Positions 23,100 to 35,796 of a DNA stretch of 64,000 bases are shown here, in pieces. The DNA is taken from assembly GCF_963924675.1 (NCBI RefSeq), contig NC_089239.1, positions 29,783,818 to 29,847,817 of the forward strand, in the 5' to 3' direction. Source of the stretch: Phocoena phocoena. Lineage: Eukaryota > Chordata > Mammalia > Artiodactyla > Phocoenidae. The position numbers and the translations under genes are program-made. The notes under the pieces are model-generated. The model ran no database searches, was not told the origin of the DNA, and saw nothing but the letters and a program-made list of their open reading frames with translations. Positions within the stretch are counted from its first letter, which is position 1. Every line of letters begins with the position of its first letter.

Positions 23100-23360
23100 T
23101 TCTCCCCATCCAGGGACCCCGTGGTCGGGGTCCCTGTCATCCGGGCCCTGCCGCCTTCTAATTCTCTACTTCTTTCCCATCACAAACACTGTGTTTCCAG
23201 GAAATCATGGCCCACCCGTCTCTCGGCCTTTGCTCCTCTACTGCTCTTTCTTCTAGAGCATTTGTCCACATGAGGTCATTCTCTGCTTCCAAAGCCGTCC
23301 CACCCCTCAAGACTCTACTTTTTTCCCACGACGTCTTCTCCAGGGTCACAGTCCTTGGGG
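23100..23360 (+). repeat. L2 3' fragment with a perfect GC-rich hairpin
   Basis: CTCGGCCTTTGCTCCTCTAC and CCTCAAGACTCTACTTTTTT follow the order of the L2 3' end. Within the left part, CAGGGACCCC (23111-23120) and GGGGTCCCTG (23127-23136) are exact inverted repeats around a 6-base loop. Confidence 0.5.
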
Positions 23361-23771
23361 AGAACTCGCCCTCGCCTCTGAAGGGCTGCGCTCACGGGCA
23401 CAGCCAGGCATTTGGGCCCATATGGTCCGGCTGTGTAGTTCAACTAAAACTCCTCGGGGAAAATGCTACTTTCACCTCTGCACACCCCGCCCTGTCTAGC
23501 ACAGTGCCGGCTGATGACTGGGCCCCCCCGGGAAACTGGTTGAGCAGGGTTCAAGGAGAAAGGATTGAGGCCAAGGACAACTGACAGAGTGTCCCATGGA
23601 AGATTTTCCTTGGGTGTTAACTGGTACACACAAACATGCACGCATGTGTACTGAACGTGGAACATGCACCCGCAGGGCGCTGGTTCTAGAGCGATAAACA
23701 AAACACACGAAATCCTTGCTGTCCTGGGGCGTTGTGTTAACACTAGAGCAGCGGAACAGATAAACGAATAG

Positions 23772-24053
23772 AAATACACACACAAAGTGAGTGGCATGGA
23801 CATATATACACTACTAAATGTAAAACAGATAGCTAGTGGGAAGCAGCCGCATAGCACAGGGAGATCAGCTCGGTGCTTTGTGACCACCTAGAGGGATGGG
23901 ATAGGGAGGGACAGGGAGATGCAAGAGGGAGGGGATATGGAGATATATGTATATGCATAGCTGATTCACTTTGTTATAAAGCAGAAACTAACACACCATT
24001 GTAAAGCAATTACACTCCAATCAAGATGTTAAAAAAAAAAAAATACACACACA
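23772..24053 (+). mobile_element. 5'-truncated L1 (3' UTR only, plus) with 13-bp TSD
   Basis: AAATACACACACA at 23772-23784 and 24041-24053 flanks about 256 bases of L1 3' UTR. Markers are AGCACAGGGAGATCAGCTCG, CACTTTGTTATAAAGCAGAA and TTACACTCCAATCAAGATGT, followed by poly-A. The same 3' UTR appears reversed at 55.0-55.3 kb. Confidence 0.9.
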
Positions 24054-27000
24054 TACATATATGATGTCCAGAATGTTAAATCCTTACAATAAAAAGAAGC
24101 TGGTGAGAGGAATAGAAGATGGTGGCGGTAGGTGCCGATTTGTAGCGTGTGATCACCGGTATCTCAGGTGAGACTCCTGCGTGAAGGACGGGCGTGAGGC
24201 ACTTGGCGGTTCCCGGAAGAGGACCTGCAAGGAGCAGGCAGAGCGGGAAGCCGGCTGGGGGATGCTAGGAATGGGTGAGAAAGGAAGGAGTGAGGCCGTC
24301 TGGACGCAGTGGTCCTTCCTACTTCGTAGAAATAGAGTCTGCTGAGGCGGGCTCCTCTGTGGAAGAGGCCCCTAGGCCAACCTGACCCCAGAGGCCCATG
24401 CGTACAGCATCAGTGTCTCCAGGTCCTGTTTCCTCTAGGTGGCTGTCAGGTTGCTTGGTCTGCTTGTTTTTAGCATCGTCTTCTTTGGCACTTTGAACGT
24501 ACCTTCTGTTCTAAATTTCGAGTTTTTACCACCTTGACGTGGGTGCACTTTGTTTTGGTGGCTCTCGAGGTTCATTGTATAAACTTGTTTCTACTTTGAA
24601 ATTATCACCAGTCTAATGGATACGTTGGTTTTCCTGCAAGACTTGCTGTCCATACACTGCCTCTGATCACCTTCAAACCCTCCTGGGCTTCCTGCCGCGG
24701 TCACTTCTTGGAAACTCTTGCCAATTCCCAGGCTTGTCTGTAATTGAAGCCCTCAGATCTGCATGTTGGATTTGTCGTTAAAATTACAAATTGAATTCAG
24801 AATCAATACACACTTTAAAAATAATACTACGGATTTGGAACCTCTGGTAGGAAGGAACTCTCAAGTTCATCTGCGATGTGAATTCCTCCTCCTCCTAAAT
24901 GTTTGTATTCCTATCACAATCCAGGGTTTAGTGAACCATAAAAAGTTGGAAGTTAGTGCAAACAGAGTCACCCACAAAAATATTTCAACTAATTTAAAAG
25001 GAGACATAGCAGATGGAGATTGTTGTTAAAAGAACTCTTACCGGCCTAATGCTTTTTTATTTTAATCTCTACTTATCCCGGGCCTTTTTGTCTGCATGTA
25101 CTGATACATCCAAATCTACCATAAACTTACTGCTAGGACACAGTTCCTTCTAACCCATTATAACTGGGGGAGGAAATTTTGTTAAAGGTTATCTTACAAA
25201 GCATTTCTCAGTGCTGGCTACAGCTTCACTTAGTCTTTTCCAGCATTTGACAATACCCGAAGCAGTTCGTAGTGACTTTACAATAAAATGGTCCTGTCCT
25301 GCTTGCATTTTCCAAATGCACTCATATTCTGACAAGAAGTGGCTACATTGGGCAGCCGCTGAAGGCAAACACGTTCTCCCGCTCAGCAGGTTGGGTCAAA
25401 CTGTGTCCCCCAGTTACACAGTTACCCCACTTTTGATTAACAAATAGGGAGCCGAGGACAGTCTCAGAAGTGCCTAAGAGTCTGAAAGCCCAGCTAGAAT
25501 ATAGAAAGGTTCTTGTGGAGTCTAATTGGCAAATTTGATTAATGGGTCCCAAGAATTAGTAGATGCCCCATCACCCCACCCCACTTCCAGCATTCTTGAC
25601 AGCACAGGTATGTTATAGACATGAACGACCCTCCAGCGGTTCAGTTTTGAGGACTGGGGGTGAAACTGTATTTTCTAGCATGTCCGAACTAGTGCACAAT
25701 GTCTCTGTGGCAAATGAATGACTTCTCGGCCACGCACAGAGGGGTCTTCGCCCTGCCTGGGACTCCACGGGGAAGGAGGCCTGGGTTTAACCACACAGAC
25801 TCCGGGCAAACACAGTGCGCGTGACGTGGCAGGCTGTGCCCCACCCCCACCCCCCCGGCAGTGTGGCCTGCGGTCGCCCCGCCGGTTTCCTGTTTAAATG
25901 AGGCCCTTTGGGTGAGCGCTTCGGAAAGTCGAATCTGACTGTGGTCCCCCCCAGCCGGAGGCGCGCCCTCACGCGGACACTCTCCCCTCCGGCTTGGGGC
26001 CTTACAGGGCCTCCGTCCACCCACGTTTGCACCTCAGGTAAATAAGACATGTAATCACGATATCTTAGCCCTAAAGTCCTGGAAGCTTTCCCTTCCCCTC
26101 CACCTCAAGGTTGCCTTTCTCAGTGTTACGATACGAGAGAACACTCTCGTTTTTTTTTTTCTTTCATTGAAATTTATTTGTGGCCTTGGGTGTCGCTTTC
26201 ACCCCCATCATTATGCGTGAATTCTTCTGCACATTTACATGTCCCTCTTCTGTACTGCCCATAAAAAGAGAGGGAAATTACAGTTCACTGCTGTTTTCTT
26301 CTCTTTATAAAATGAGGCCTGGTGGCTGAAAACCTCAGTCTGTATTTTATTCTTTATGACCGATTATGCCAGGGGAGTTGCAGGGCAAATTTAAGAAAAA
26401 CACAAAGGTACCTCCAGTTTCTGAGCAAAGTTACTGAGCGTCTGCTCTGTGCCAGTCCTAGGGTTTAGAAGTACGCACACAATTTGTTTTGTGTTCTGGG
26501 AGGGAACGCAGAATTAAGGTGAACAGGAAGAGAAGTTCAGGGTAGAGATAGGAAACCATGAGCCCCCCAGTATGGGCCTAGGGACAGAGATAAATCTGGA
26601 GAAGGAAGATGCGGGCCGTTCATGTCTGTGGGTCAGCGGGGCCTTGGAAAAGCCATGAGCACAAAGTAGTGAGCTCGTCTGGCAGTGCTGTTTAGGATGG
26701 GCTGAGAGATAAGAGGTTTGGAAACATGCCTTCCGAGCCCCATAACTGGCTTTGCCTACCGTGGCGCACCTCCTTTGTCCCACAGCCTCCCGTGACCCGG
26801 GCATCCTGGCTGGAAGCCCCTTGTGGTGACCCCCATCTGAAGGAAATACTCCGAGAGTCAGGGCTCCGGGAGCAGGGAGCCGGGGCCTGCACACCCAGCG
26901 CTCTTCATCAGCCGGGAGCCAGGACACCTGTGCAGGTTCCCACTGGTTTGGGTTGTCGATGGCACGTGTGGATGGGGTGTGAGCGGGCCTGAGCATCTCT

Positions 27001-27224
27001 GGTGGTCCGAGCTGTGGAGACCAGAAGTCTGTACTGTGCCCCTTTCTTTTATGAAACAATCTGGGAGGAAAAATGACTCACTGGAGTCTGGCAGATGCAG
27101 GGCCCTCTGAACTGACTTCTACCTCGGCCACGTGGGGTTTCAGCTGGACGTCCTCCGGCTTTGCTATCACAAGATCTCCTTCTGGTTTAGATTTGGGTGG
27201 TGGTTTCAGCTCGTGATTTCTTCT
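24054..27224. other. Unique sequence, no gene recognised
   Basis: Includes a GC-rich part at 25.7-26.0 kb with many open frames but no homology or splice support, and a T-rich run at 26151-26160. Confidence 0.5.
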
Positions 27225-27475
27225 CTCCCAGCTTTATCGAGGTCTGACTTCCACGCAGTGCGATTCACCACTTCCAGGGCCTCGTCGATGACTTCTGGCA
27301 GCCGCACGGCTGTGTGATCGCCACTGCACCCAAGATCCAGAGCGTTATTTGTTTCCCATCTAGTGACTGATGGACTTTTGAGTCGTTTCCAGTTTTTGAT
27401 TGTTAGGAATCTGATTACAACTCTTGGCATACATTTGTGTGTGGTTGCATATCACTTGGTAACTTTTCAGGAGGA
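27225..27475 (-). mobile_element. Old L1M remnant (minus)
   Basis: Reversed old L1 3' text: AGCTTTATCGAGGTCTGACT, GCAGTGCGATTCACCACTTC and TTTCCAGTTTTTGATTGTTA. It is highly diverged, so borders are approximate. Confidence 0.5.
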
Positions 27476-30400
27476 TAGCAGTCTTGGGACTTGGGTGGTT
27501 CATTGTGGTCTTAAAAATCCCCCAGTGATAAGGCTGAACCCAGGGCTTCTCTGTAAGAAGGCATTTTTGCTTGCAAGGGAGCTTTGGTCCATGAGAAAGA
27601 AGGCGAGTGCTTGTGGAACTCCTGTCCGGAGAACCCAGACACCGGCAAGTCAGAGGGCTGTGAGTTAGCCATCCCCAGGAGCATACGGCGGGGATGCTTC
27701 GCTTTGTCACCTGAGCCGATGGTGCACCTAGTGCCGAGTGTGAGCTCTGAGCAGGTGAGCGTCCTCTGACTGACGTGTGTCTAGCCCACTTGACAAAGGC
27801 CTTCCGGGGACAGAGGTGCACAGAGTTCAGGCTCCCTGCCGTCTGGGTTATCTCTGAACCATTCTGTCTCAAGCTCCCCAAAGTCTGGCCATTTTGGGAA
27901 ACAGAGGTGAAGGAAGAATTTCCACTTTGCTGAGTGAGGGAGGCTATGGGGGGACAGAGCAAGAGGCATGTCCATGGCAGTGAGGGGGGTGCCGACCAGC
28001 TCAGGGCCGGTCCTGAGCAGACTGGCCTCCACCAGGGGAGGCATGTGGGCCCCTCATCTTCACCTCCACGGGGAGACGGCTGTATCGGCAGCTCCCAGGC
28101 CAACCGTGTACTTGGGAGCCAGGAGGAGGTTTGGGCCAAGCACGAAGCTGTCAGTCTATAAAGGGCAGCAACCTTTATTGGAGCAAGAACTGAATTCACT
28201 TAAACTAAAAAAAAAAAAAAAAAAAATGAAAGAAAGGAAAAGAAAAAACGGTTTAGAAAAGGAGAACTCTGAAAAGAAAGTTGCATTCATGAGAATGTCC
28301 CTGGGAGCACAAGCCTTGCGGTTGGAAGATCAGCTCCCTGCGGGTAGGAGGACACCCGCCCCAAGGGAGGGCTCCATCGTTTGCGGGGTGGAATGGCTCA
28401 GTGTGGGCCAGCACCGGATTGCTTAGGACAGTAGGCACACCCTGAGCCCTGCCCTCTCACGGCCCCCGGATAGACGCTGAGCACAATCATGCATTGGTCC
28501 CCATGCTTGAGACGCTCCTGGTTATTGGCCTTCCCAGGACACTGGTGAGCCTTGGCCAGGCCTCGGGCTCATGGTTACTATTTCTGCCCATCTCCCCCCA
28601 CCTGTTTTCGGTCCAGAGTCGTGCCTTGCACCACCTGCTAGCACCATACTGGGAGGGCAGGAATCCCAGTTCTAGTGGAAGAGACTCCAGTGGGAGACTT
28701 CACATAGTTTGTAATCGGCTGTTACTTATAGGACGTCAGAAAAAATGATCAAAAGGGTAAAGGGACAGAAATGACAACGTTGAAAGAATGAAAGGGCAGT
28801 CACTGAAAGCAGGCTTTTGCTTTTCCAAGAAGATTTTTCTTAAATAATCAATGTGTGAAAATTGGAGTATAAAAGTCATCAAACTACCTAGATAAATTTA
28901 TAAGAATTTTCCCCAGACATCTGTCTTCCTGCCAGTCTCAGGAGGGCAGGTTCGTTCTATAGCGACCGACATTAGAGAAATGTTAGTGACACAGAGGTGT
29001 ATTTAATGATGTTTTTTTCACTTATTAAGGATTTCTTTTTTTTCCTTCTTGAATCACTGACACCTCAGTTTATAGGAATCTTTTTCCACGTAAATTGAGG
29101 CTGGGATGGTGAGTGAGGAACACTTACATGCTATACTTCCTCTCTTTCCTCATATTTTATTACTAAGGATATTGACATGAAAACAGGATCTTAGTATCCA
29201 GTGAGGTCACCTGCTGCTGGTTTCCCACCAGACATTCCAGGCTTTGTGACATCAGTGTGTATTGCTCTGGATGTCAGTTGAAGAGCAGGCATCTGGAAAT
29301 GATGAAATCCTGAACAACAAAGTTTTGTTTTCAGGAAGACGAGTTCGTGGGGGAGGGAAAGGAAGGGAAACTTCCTTTGAGTACCTACTATGTGCCATGC
29401 GCTTTGCCTGTCTTCTGGTTGTGATGCTCTGCTAAGGTGTCCGATGAGAGCACATTAAAAACCCAGTTTTCCTCAGTGACTTTTCAAATGTTGCTGTCCT
29501 GTTTGTTCTAGCTAAATAAATTACATGCAGAGTATCAAGGATTTATTAATTCTTAAGTCAGTGTGCAGCGTTTGAATGCTTCTATATCTTATTTGTCATA
29601 AAACCAAGGTGTGATGATGCAGCAGTATACATTGGATAATTCTCTGTATATATGCTTATTGAAATGAAAATAATTCAAGAGAAGTTTCCATTCAGAAATA
29701 TTTTTACTTTAAACTACCTGAAAGACGTGCATTAAAAAGACACATGTGGTCCCTATGAGTTATCTTGTTCTACTGAATTTCAAATGCTACCCTCATTTTA
29801 AAACTTCCTGCATTAGAAAGTTCTTTAGAATAGCAAAAAGTCAGGCAGTGAGGAACAAGCATTCATTACCAGAAGAATGACTGTAAATTATGCAGAGTTT
29901 GAAAAATTATTTTTGCAGAGGGTTTTCAATAGCATGCGAGTGTGTTACGACAGTAAGTAAAAAGCTTAAGGTCCCGACTGTATCATCATTACACATAGAA
30001 ATAAGAATGAAACATAGAGCAAAAAGGTCAGTAGTGGAAGGAGCAGAGGGGAATGACATTGTCTTAAATGTTATCTGCCTGCAATCGTTTCAGGCATGGA
30101 GAGAGTGAAAAACATTCGGTTTATGTTTTCTGAAAAGTTTTGTAAGCCAGTGCAGCTGAAGACAAAGCAGTGACCACAAAGAACAAGACATCCTGGGTGG
30201 GAAGAGGAAGAGGTGGGGTCTTTCTCAAACTCAAGTCCAGTTGGCCCCCGGCCACTGGGGAATCTGTCAGCTTCTGGGTTCAGATTGACAAAGGGCTTAA
30301 TCTGGAATGTGGCTCTAAAACCAATTTTCCTCATGTGGCTTGTCGGGTGCCAATCTGTGTTGAGGTGTTGTCACAAGCAGTAAGTTATCACAGAAACATG

Positions 30401-30536
30401 ACAAAGCGAACTAGAGGAGCCTACGGAAAGGATTTGGCGTCAGAGCTGTGAGGTTCCAACGAGCAGGTCGTGATCTCTTAAAGATACTGATAGAAAAGAT
30501 CTCTCAAGGCTATCTTCTGTGGAAGACTGCCTGTTC
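27476..30536. other. Unique sequence with a 21-base A-run
   Basis: No supported gene. The poly-A at 28207-28227 is followed by an A/G-rich tail, but no retro-element body is evident before it. The longest open frames here (for example 27360-28199 minus) have no homology. Confidence 0.5.
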
Positions 30537-30658
30537 TTTTTTTTTTTTTTGGCTGGACCACACGGCTTATGGGATCTTAGTTCCCCGACCAGGGATCGAA
30601 CCCGCGCCCCTGGCAGCGGAAGTGTCGAGTCCTAACCACCGGACCGCCAGGGAAGCCC
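30537..30658 (-). mobile_element. Short tRNA-derived SINE (minus)
   Basis: Complement of GGGCTTCCCTGGCGGTCCGG, with a B-box-like GGTTCGATCCCTGGTCGGGG and the end ATAAGCCGTGTGGTCCAGCC before poly-A. At about 120 bases it is the tRNA-related head type shared by cetartiodactyls. Confidence 0.85.
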
Positions 30659-30980
30659 CCGAAGAGCAGTTGAGAGTTCCCAAAGTTCATCGCCGCCCCG
30701 TGTTCGCTGATTCAGCTCCTACAGTAATTCTGTGAGGCGGGTATTAGGATGAACTCCGCCTCGTAGAGGAGGGAGCCCGAGCTGCCTGCGGCCACTCTGA
30801 CCCTCCTGGGGCGGTGGAGACCGGCCTCAGACCTGAGCCTTCCTGCCCCGCGGCCACCTCACTCGGCGCCGTGACCGACTGTCGACCACTCTGGTCGGCT
30901 GCGTTCCTGCAGCGGACGGTAGCTGGGCTCGCTGTGCTGTGCGCTTCGTGGCGGCTGAACGCTGGGCTGTTCGATCACTA
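30590..30980. promoter_or_regulatory. CpG-dense patch
   Basis: By hand count there are about 28 CpG in 30661-30980, close to the number expected for its base composition and far above the genomic background. It partly overlaps the SINE on its left. No gene or exon is attached. Confidence 0.45.
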
Positions 30981-31489
30981 GGGTCTTGCTCTCCCGCGCT
31001 GTTTACACGTTAGCAGACGTCGAGGAACAGACCCTGGTAACAGCGATTCCTCTCTCCTGGCCCCTGAAGTCAGTATATGCGCTGATAATGGAAATTTCCC
31101 CACTGAAATCAACCCCGGAGTGGGATGAATGGTTCGACCAACAGGTATTTTTCTCTCCCATCCTCTAGGTTTTAAAAATTCCTAAATGTCCTTAAACACA
31201 ATAGTATTTTAAGAGCCCTTTAGAAACCTCTTTGGGGTCTCTCTTCCAGCATGCTTTGTCAGCTGGGTAATAAGCTATAGATAAACACTGCGTTCCAGGA
31301 CATATGGCCCTTAGAGAAGCAAATAATTCTGGCACCTGCTTCAGCATCACTGGTGAAGTTTGATGGTTGAATTTCACAGAAATAACACGAAGAGACTCAT
31401 AGCTTCTGCTTTGGGTTTGAATACAAGGGCATTCAAATTCGACTAGTGGCAACTTTGTCTAAAACCCATAGAATTCTTCATTTTGATCC

Positions 31490-31640
31490 GTGGCAAACTA
31501 TGTTTATTGAAATGCAAAAGAAGTATAGGAAACTTATTATATGTCTGTATCTAGGTAGTTGGTAAATTGTGTTCACGGTAAAATTCTTGCAACTTCCCTG
31601 GATGTTTGAAGTTTTTCATAATAAAATGCCAGGCGAAGCC
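31490..31640 (+). mobile_element. Old L1 3' tail
   Basis: The ending TTGAAGTTTTTCATAATAAA is typical of old L1 tails. The element is short and diverged. Confidence 0.45.
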
Positions 31641-31689
31641 TGCGGGACAGAAGGGGGAAATTCTGTGAGGCAAACTGAGAACAGAAAAC

Positions 31690-31990
31690 TGTGAACCTCT
31701 ACCAGAGTCTTGTTAGTAAGTTTTTCCTTTATACATACATTTGGTGAAGTATTTCAAGCTTATAGAAATAAAATAGTAGAATATAAATGTCCCCACCGCT
31801 CAGCTTGATCAAATGTTAATATTCTATTGCCACTGCTTCCATTATTTGTTTGCTTTTCATAAATAAAATACTGCAAATTTTACAAAATATTACAAAGTTA
31901 GAGCTCCCTTTATATCCCCCCATTTCATTCTCCTCCCTCCCTCCCTGAATGCAACAGCGATCCTGAATTTGCTGGTTATCACAGAATTTT
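31690..31990. repeat. Unclassified old L1-like sequence
   Basis: AT-rich text with CCACCGCTCAGCTTGATCAA and AGAGCTCCCTTTATATCCCC resembles old L1 3' regions, but I cannot assign the family. Confidence 0.35.
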
Positions 31991-32084
31991 TCTGTGATTT
32001 TTCAGACAAGGCGGTTACCTGCATCGGGAGGTAGGCACTGGTTTGGAGTCCAGTGTAGCCGGGTAGAAAAGCAGATGTTAGTAC

Positions 32085-32260
32085 TTCCTAGAAAACGAGT
32101 AAGTTTCCTCAGAGCCTCGGTTTCTCCATCTGTTAAACAGGTATGATAACCCCAACACACAGGGTTGGTGTGAGGATTAAAGGAGAAAGCACCTGTGCAG
32201 TTCCTGGAGGGTGGTGAGAACCTGGTGAGTGGTGGGACATCAAAGCCTCAGATATTTAAA
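32085..32260 (+). repeat. MIR remnant
   Basis: AAGTTTCCTCAGAGCCTCGG, TTTCTCCATCTGTTAAACAG and GGTTGGTGTGAGGATTAAAG follow the MIR order well. Confidence 0.75.
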
Positions 32261-35200
32261 GTCATTTCAAAAGGAAATAGCCCAGGACTGTGACTCATGC
32301 TCGTAAATCCCAAGGGGACCCTCTCAGTATCAGAGTCCTTGAGCTGCCCTCTCAGCTTGCAGATAAGGAAACTGAGTCCCAGGAGAGGAAGGGGCTTGGT
32401 CTATGCTCAGACCTTGGTTGGTGGCCCAATAGGAGGAGCAGTGACCCCTTCTCAGGGATCTGAACCCCACCACAGAGCCGCCAGCCCAGCAGCCACAGAA
32501 GGGAACATCTGCTGAGAAACCCCCTACCCACTCTTGCTTCTGGTTTACACTGGGCTCCGTACCATGGATGTAAAGATTTGCTATCATCTCATTTGCTTTT
32601 AACTCGAAGATATAACGGTTTCCCTGCAGTACTCAGTTTCTCTTTCCTCTTTTTAAGTCAAAGTCAATCTATAATGTTTAGGCTGTACTTATTTACTTTT
32701 AAAGTGATCTAGACCCTTGTTTTTCTTTTGTTTTGTTTTGTCTTGTGTTTTGGTTTTTTAGGGCTTTATTGTTCTCAAATGGCTGCCTCAAGGCTGCGGT
32801 TCAGATGCTGTTTTTCACTGAGGATTTCTGTCTTTGCTCAGACTGAGACGAGGTCTGGGGCACCTTTATAAACCCCGTGTGGGGAATGTTATCAGTATAT
32901 GTTTACAGAGCCTGTGCGGTGCTGTGGACTTGCCACTGAGGGCTTCTCGAGTGGAGAAGATAGCCTTTCCCCCATGAAGGTTTTTCTCTGCTAACATTGT
33001 AGTCATCTGATAAAAGCAGGCTCTGTTTCTTGCTTTCTTCTTCTGCGAATGCGGCTCCTGGTCCGGAGCATCCGGGCTGCTCTGCAGTCTGTCTGTGGGC
33101 AAACAGGAGCTCTGGAGAGAAAAGAGGTGATGGGCCTCGGCCGGCTTCACGGCACCCTCATCCCGGGGCCCCCGTTTTCTTGAGTCGGTGCTGTGACCGG
33201 CGGGAGATGAGGAGAGCCGGGGTGAGGCCACATGCAGTGGGGCTCAGTGCCGGGCATATCCCCGTGGCCCCCCAGCCGTGTGCTCTGCGTGGACCTAGTC
33301 GGTCCGTTCCGACTAGGTTCCTTGTGCAGGATCCTGGAGAGGGTTTCTTGTAAAGGATGGTTTGTCTTAAGAAAATTCACCAAAGCAAATCCGCAGAGCA
33401 GTGAGAGCCAGGTGACGACACACAACCAGTGTTTTACCCAGAACACCTCCTTACGATGGGAGTTACAGTTACAGAACGTTATCGCTTTCACTGCGATCCG
33501 GCCCTGAGAGAGGGCCCCACTCCCAAGGGATCGTGCAGGTCCTTCCTTGTGGCCCTACCGACTCACTCCGAGCCCCTCCAGGCAACTCCTAGGGCATTAC
33601 CGAGAAACAAGCACCACTGCTTATGTCCAACTGATTTTGAAACAATGGTCAGATGGGAAGGTTTCTTTTCTTTTTCCTCTTTTACAAAAAGAAATAACAT
33701 TTTCGTGTCCTTCCAGACACAGTTTTTCACATGCTGTTAGCATACACTCCCCGAGTGCCGCTTCTGCTGTGTTATACTGAAGGGGGTAAGCCGCGAGCGA
33801 CATATTTTTAACCTAAATGAAGAGGAGGTTGGAAGGTACTTTGATAGTTTTATTGGGCTCAGATCTTAGCTCTGCCTCTAACTGGGCCTGTGCCCTTTCC
33901 CAAGTCCTTCATCGCCTTGGGGTTGAGTTTCCTCGCCTGGGAGGTCGGGGGAAGGACGCAGTGAGCTCGCCTGCTGTAGCTCAGGCAGCTCCGGAGAGCC
34001 TCACAGGCAGCCCTCCGCACCGCATCCTCACGGGTTACACACAGTAGAGGAGGCCAGGGTACCTGCCCGTTGAGGGAAGCAACTCCACATCCAGGACGGT
34101 TGGCCCCATTGCTCATGACAGACAGGGAGGTCCAGGCTCTGGAACAGTAGTGACCCCGTGACTGAGGACGGACGAGGGAGTAGCCGGCGGGAGGGGGCCG
34201 GCGCACAGAAGAGCCTGCTTGCGGACCGGGCCGTGGACTGGAGTGTTTGACGTGTATGCCCAGCGACCAGCGCGGAGCCTGGAACACGGCAGATGCTGAC
34301 AATCTAGAACTGACACAACCCAGCCAGATCCAGGCCAAACAAGTGCCTCGTGTGCTGAGATTCCTAGTCTCTGGAGGGTGATACAGCGCAGTGGGCGATG
34401 ATCACTATCAACCGTGAAATGGCCGAGGGCCAGCCCAGGCGACGGAGAAGGGCGGAAAGTGAAGAACGAGCGGTAGATCTTAGGTGTTCCCACCGCCCAC
34501 AGAAAGGTCACTGTGCGAGGAGGTGGGTATGTTAATGAGCTTCCTGCAGTCCGTTGTCTCAGTGTGTACGTACACAAAACGTCACGCGTCATACAAGCTC
34601 AGTGCGTGCGGCTGTCGTTTGTCAGTTATTCCTCCACAAAGCTGAGGGAACAAAAGCAAAGGATGAACACAAAGACCCTCATGTAGGTGCTATGGTAAGA
34701 CCTAGCTTTACAGTTGGTCCCATAGGTAAATTAAATCAGCAGAGGACCTGAGAGAATCCTCTAGACCTCCCCGCACACCCCTGCCCCAGAGGACGGGAAG
34801 GGAGCGAACCGCCCCCCAGCAGGTGACGGTGGCTGGGAGCACCGGGTTGGGCGCCCCACGGCTGGACACAGTCCTCTCAGTTCCCGGGCGGATCAGCGCG
34901 TGCCGTCACCTCCCTGCACCTTGGCGAGGCCACGATCACACCTGCTCTGAGAACGAAGTGGACGAGTCGCTGTGCTAACTTTGGTCCCGGGTGGCGTGCC
35001 GGGTGCCCATAAAGGCTCCGCAAAGGTTATCTTTACCATCATCACCATCAGTAGGGAGAAAACACTGAGGAAAGGAAACAGAGGCAGGACGCGGCGTTTC
35101 CTGCCGTCGTCTTCCTGGGCCTCGTTACACGTCTGGAGGGGCCTCCTTCCAGTCCAGTGAGGAACACAGACTCTAGAGCAGGGATTGGTCACTTTTGTTC

Positions 35201-35794
35201 ACAGGTGGTAAACCTGACACGTAAGGGGGACTTTACGTGCCGGTGGCAGGTGCCCCTCGGCACTGAGATACCAGCGATGAAGTACAGGAAACGGCCCCGG
35301 GCCAGAGCTCACTCCCTCCCGGCGCTCCCCCGCCCCCCGACGGCCAGGATGCTGCCCAGTTCTCTGCCTGGATTGTATCTGGGAGCTGGGGCACCTGGAA
35401 GGGGGAGGGGGCGAAGCAGAAGGGGCTCATCTCTCTTGCTGGTTTGTCTGGGTCCGGCAGCCTGTCCTTCAGGATCGTCAGTCCCGCTCGCCTCAGACTC
35501 TGACTTCGCTGCGCTGCTTCCGAACTCACCGCTTCCCTAAGCGCACCGTGCTTCACTTCGTGAACCCGCCTCCCCCGCCCCGCCCCCCCAAGAGGTGGGT
35601 GCTCGCCCTGCATTTAGCAGGAAGGTGAGCTTCCGAGGGCAAGTCCTTGCTTTTGGTCTTTCTGCCCCCAGCACCTTCCGAGAGTCTCACATGTAGCAAA
35701 CGGTGGTCAGCGCGGGCTGAATAATCAACAGTCATGTTGCCAGCGGATGCGGTCCTTTTCCAGCCAACGCGAGCTTAGCACGTCTGCACGTGTG
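32261..35794. other. Unique sequence with MIR trace and a perfect hairpin
   Basis: No gene is supported. A MIR fragment lies at about 33850-33990 (CTTAGCTCTGCCTCTAACTG, GTTGAGTTTCCTCGCCTGGG). An exact 10-bp inverted repeat with a 6-base loop lies at 33293-33318. GC rises through 34.1-35.6 kb. Confidence 0.5.
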
Positions 35795-35796
35795 TA

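Noticed and set aside
27360..28199. 279-codon minus-strand open frame, the longest in the window
   Set aside because: No recognisable domain, no splice or promoter context, low-complexity Ser/Pro-rich composition, and part overlaps an old L1 remnant.
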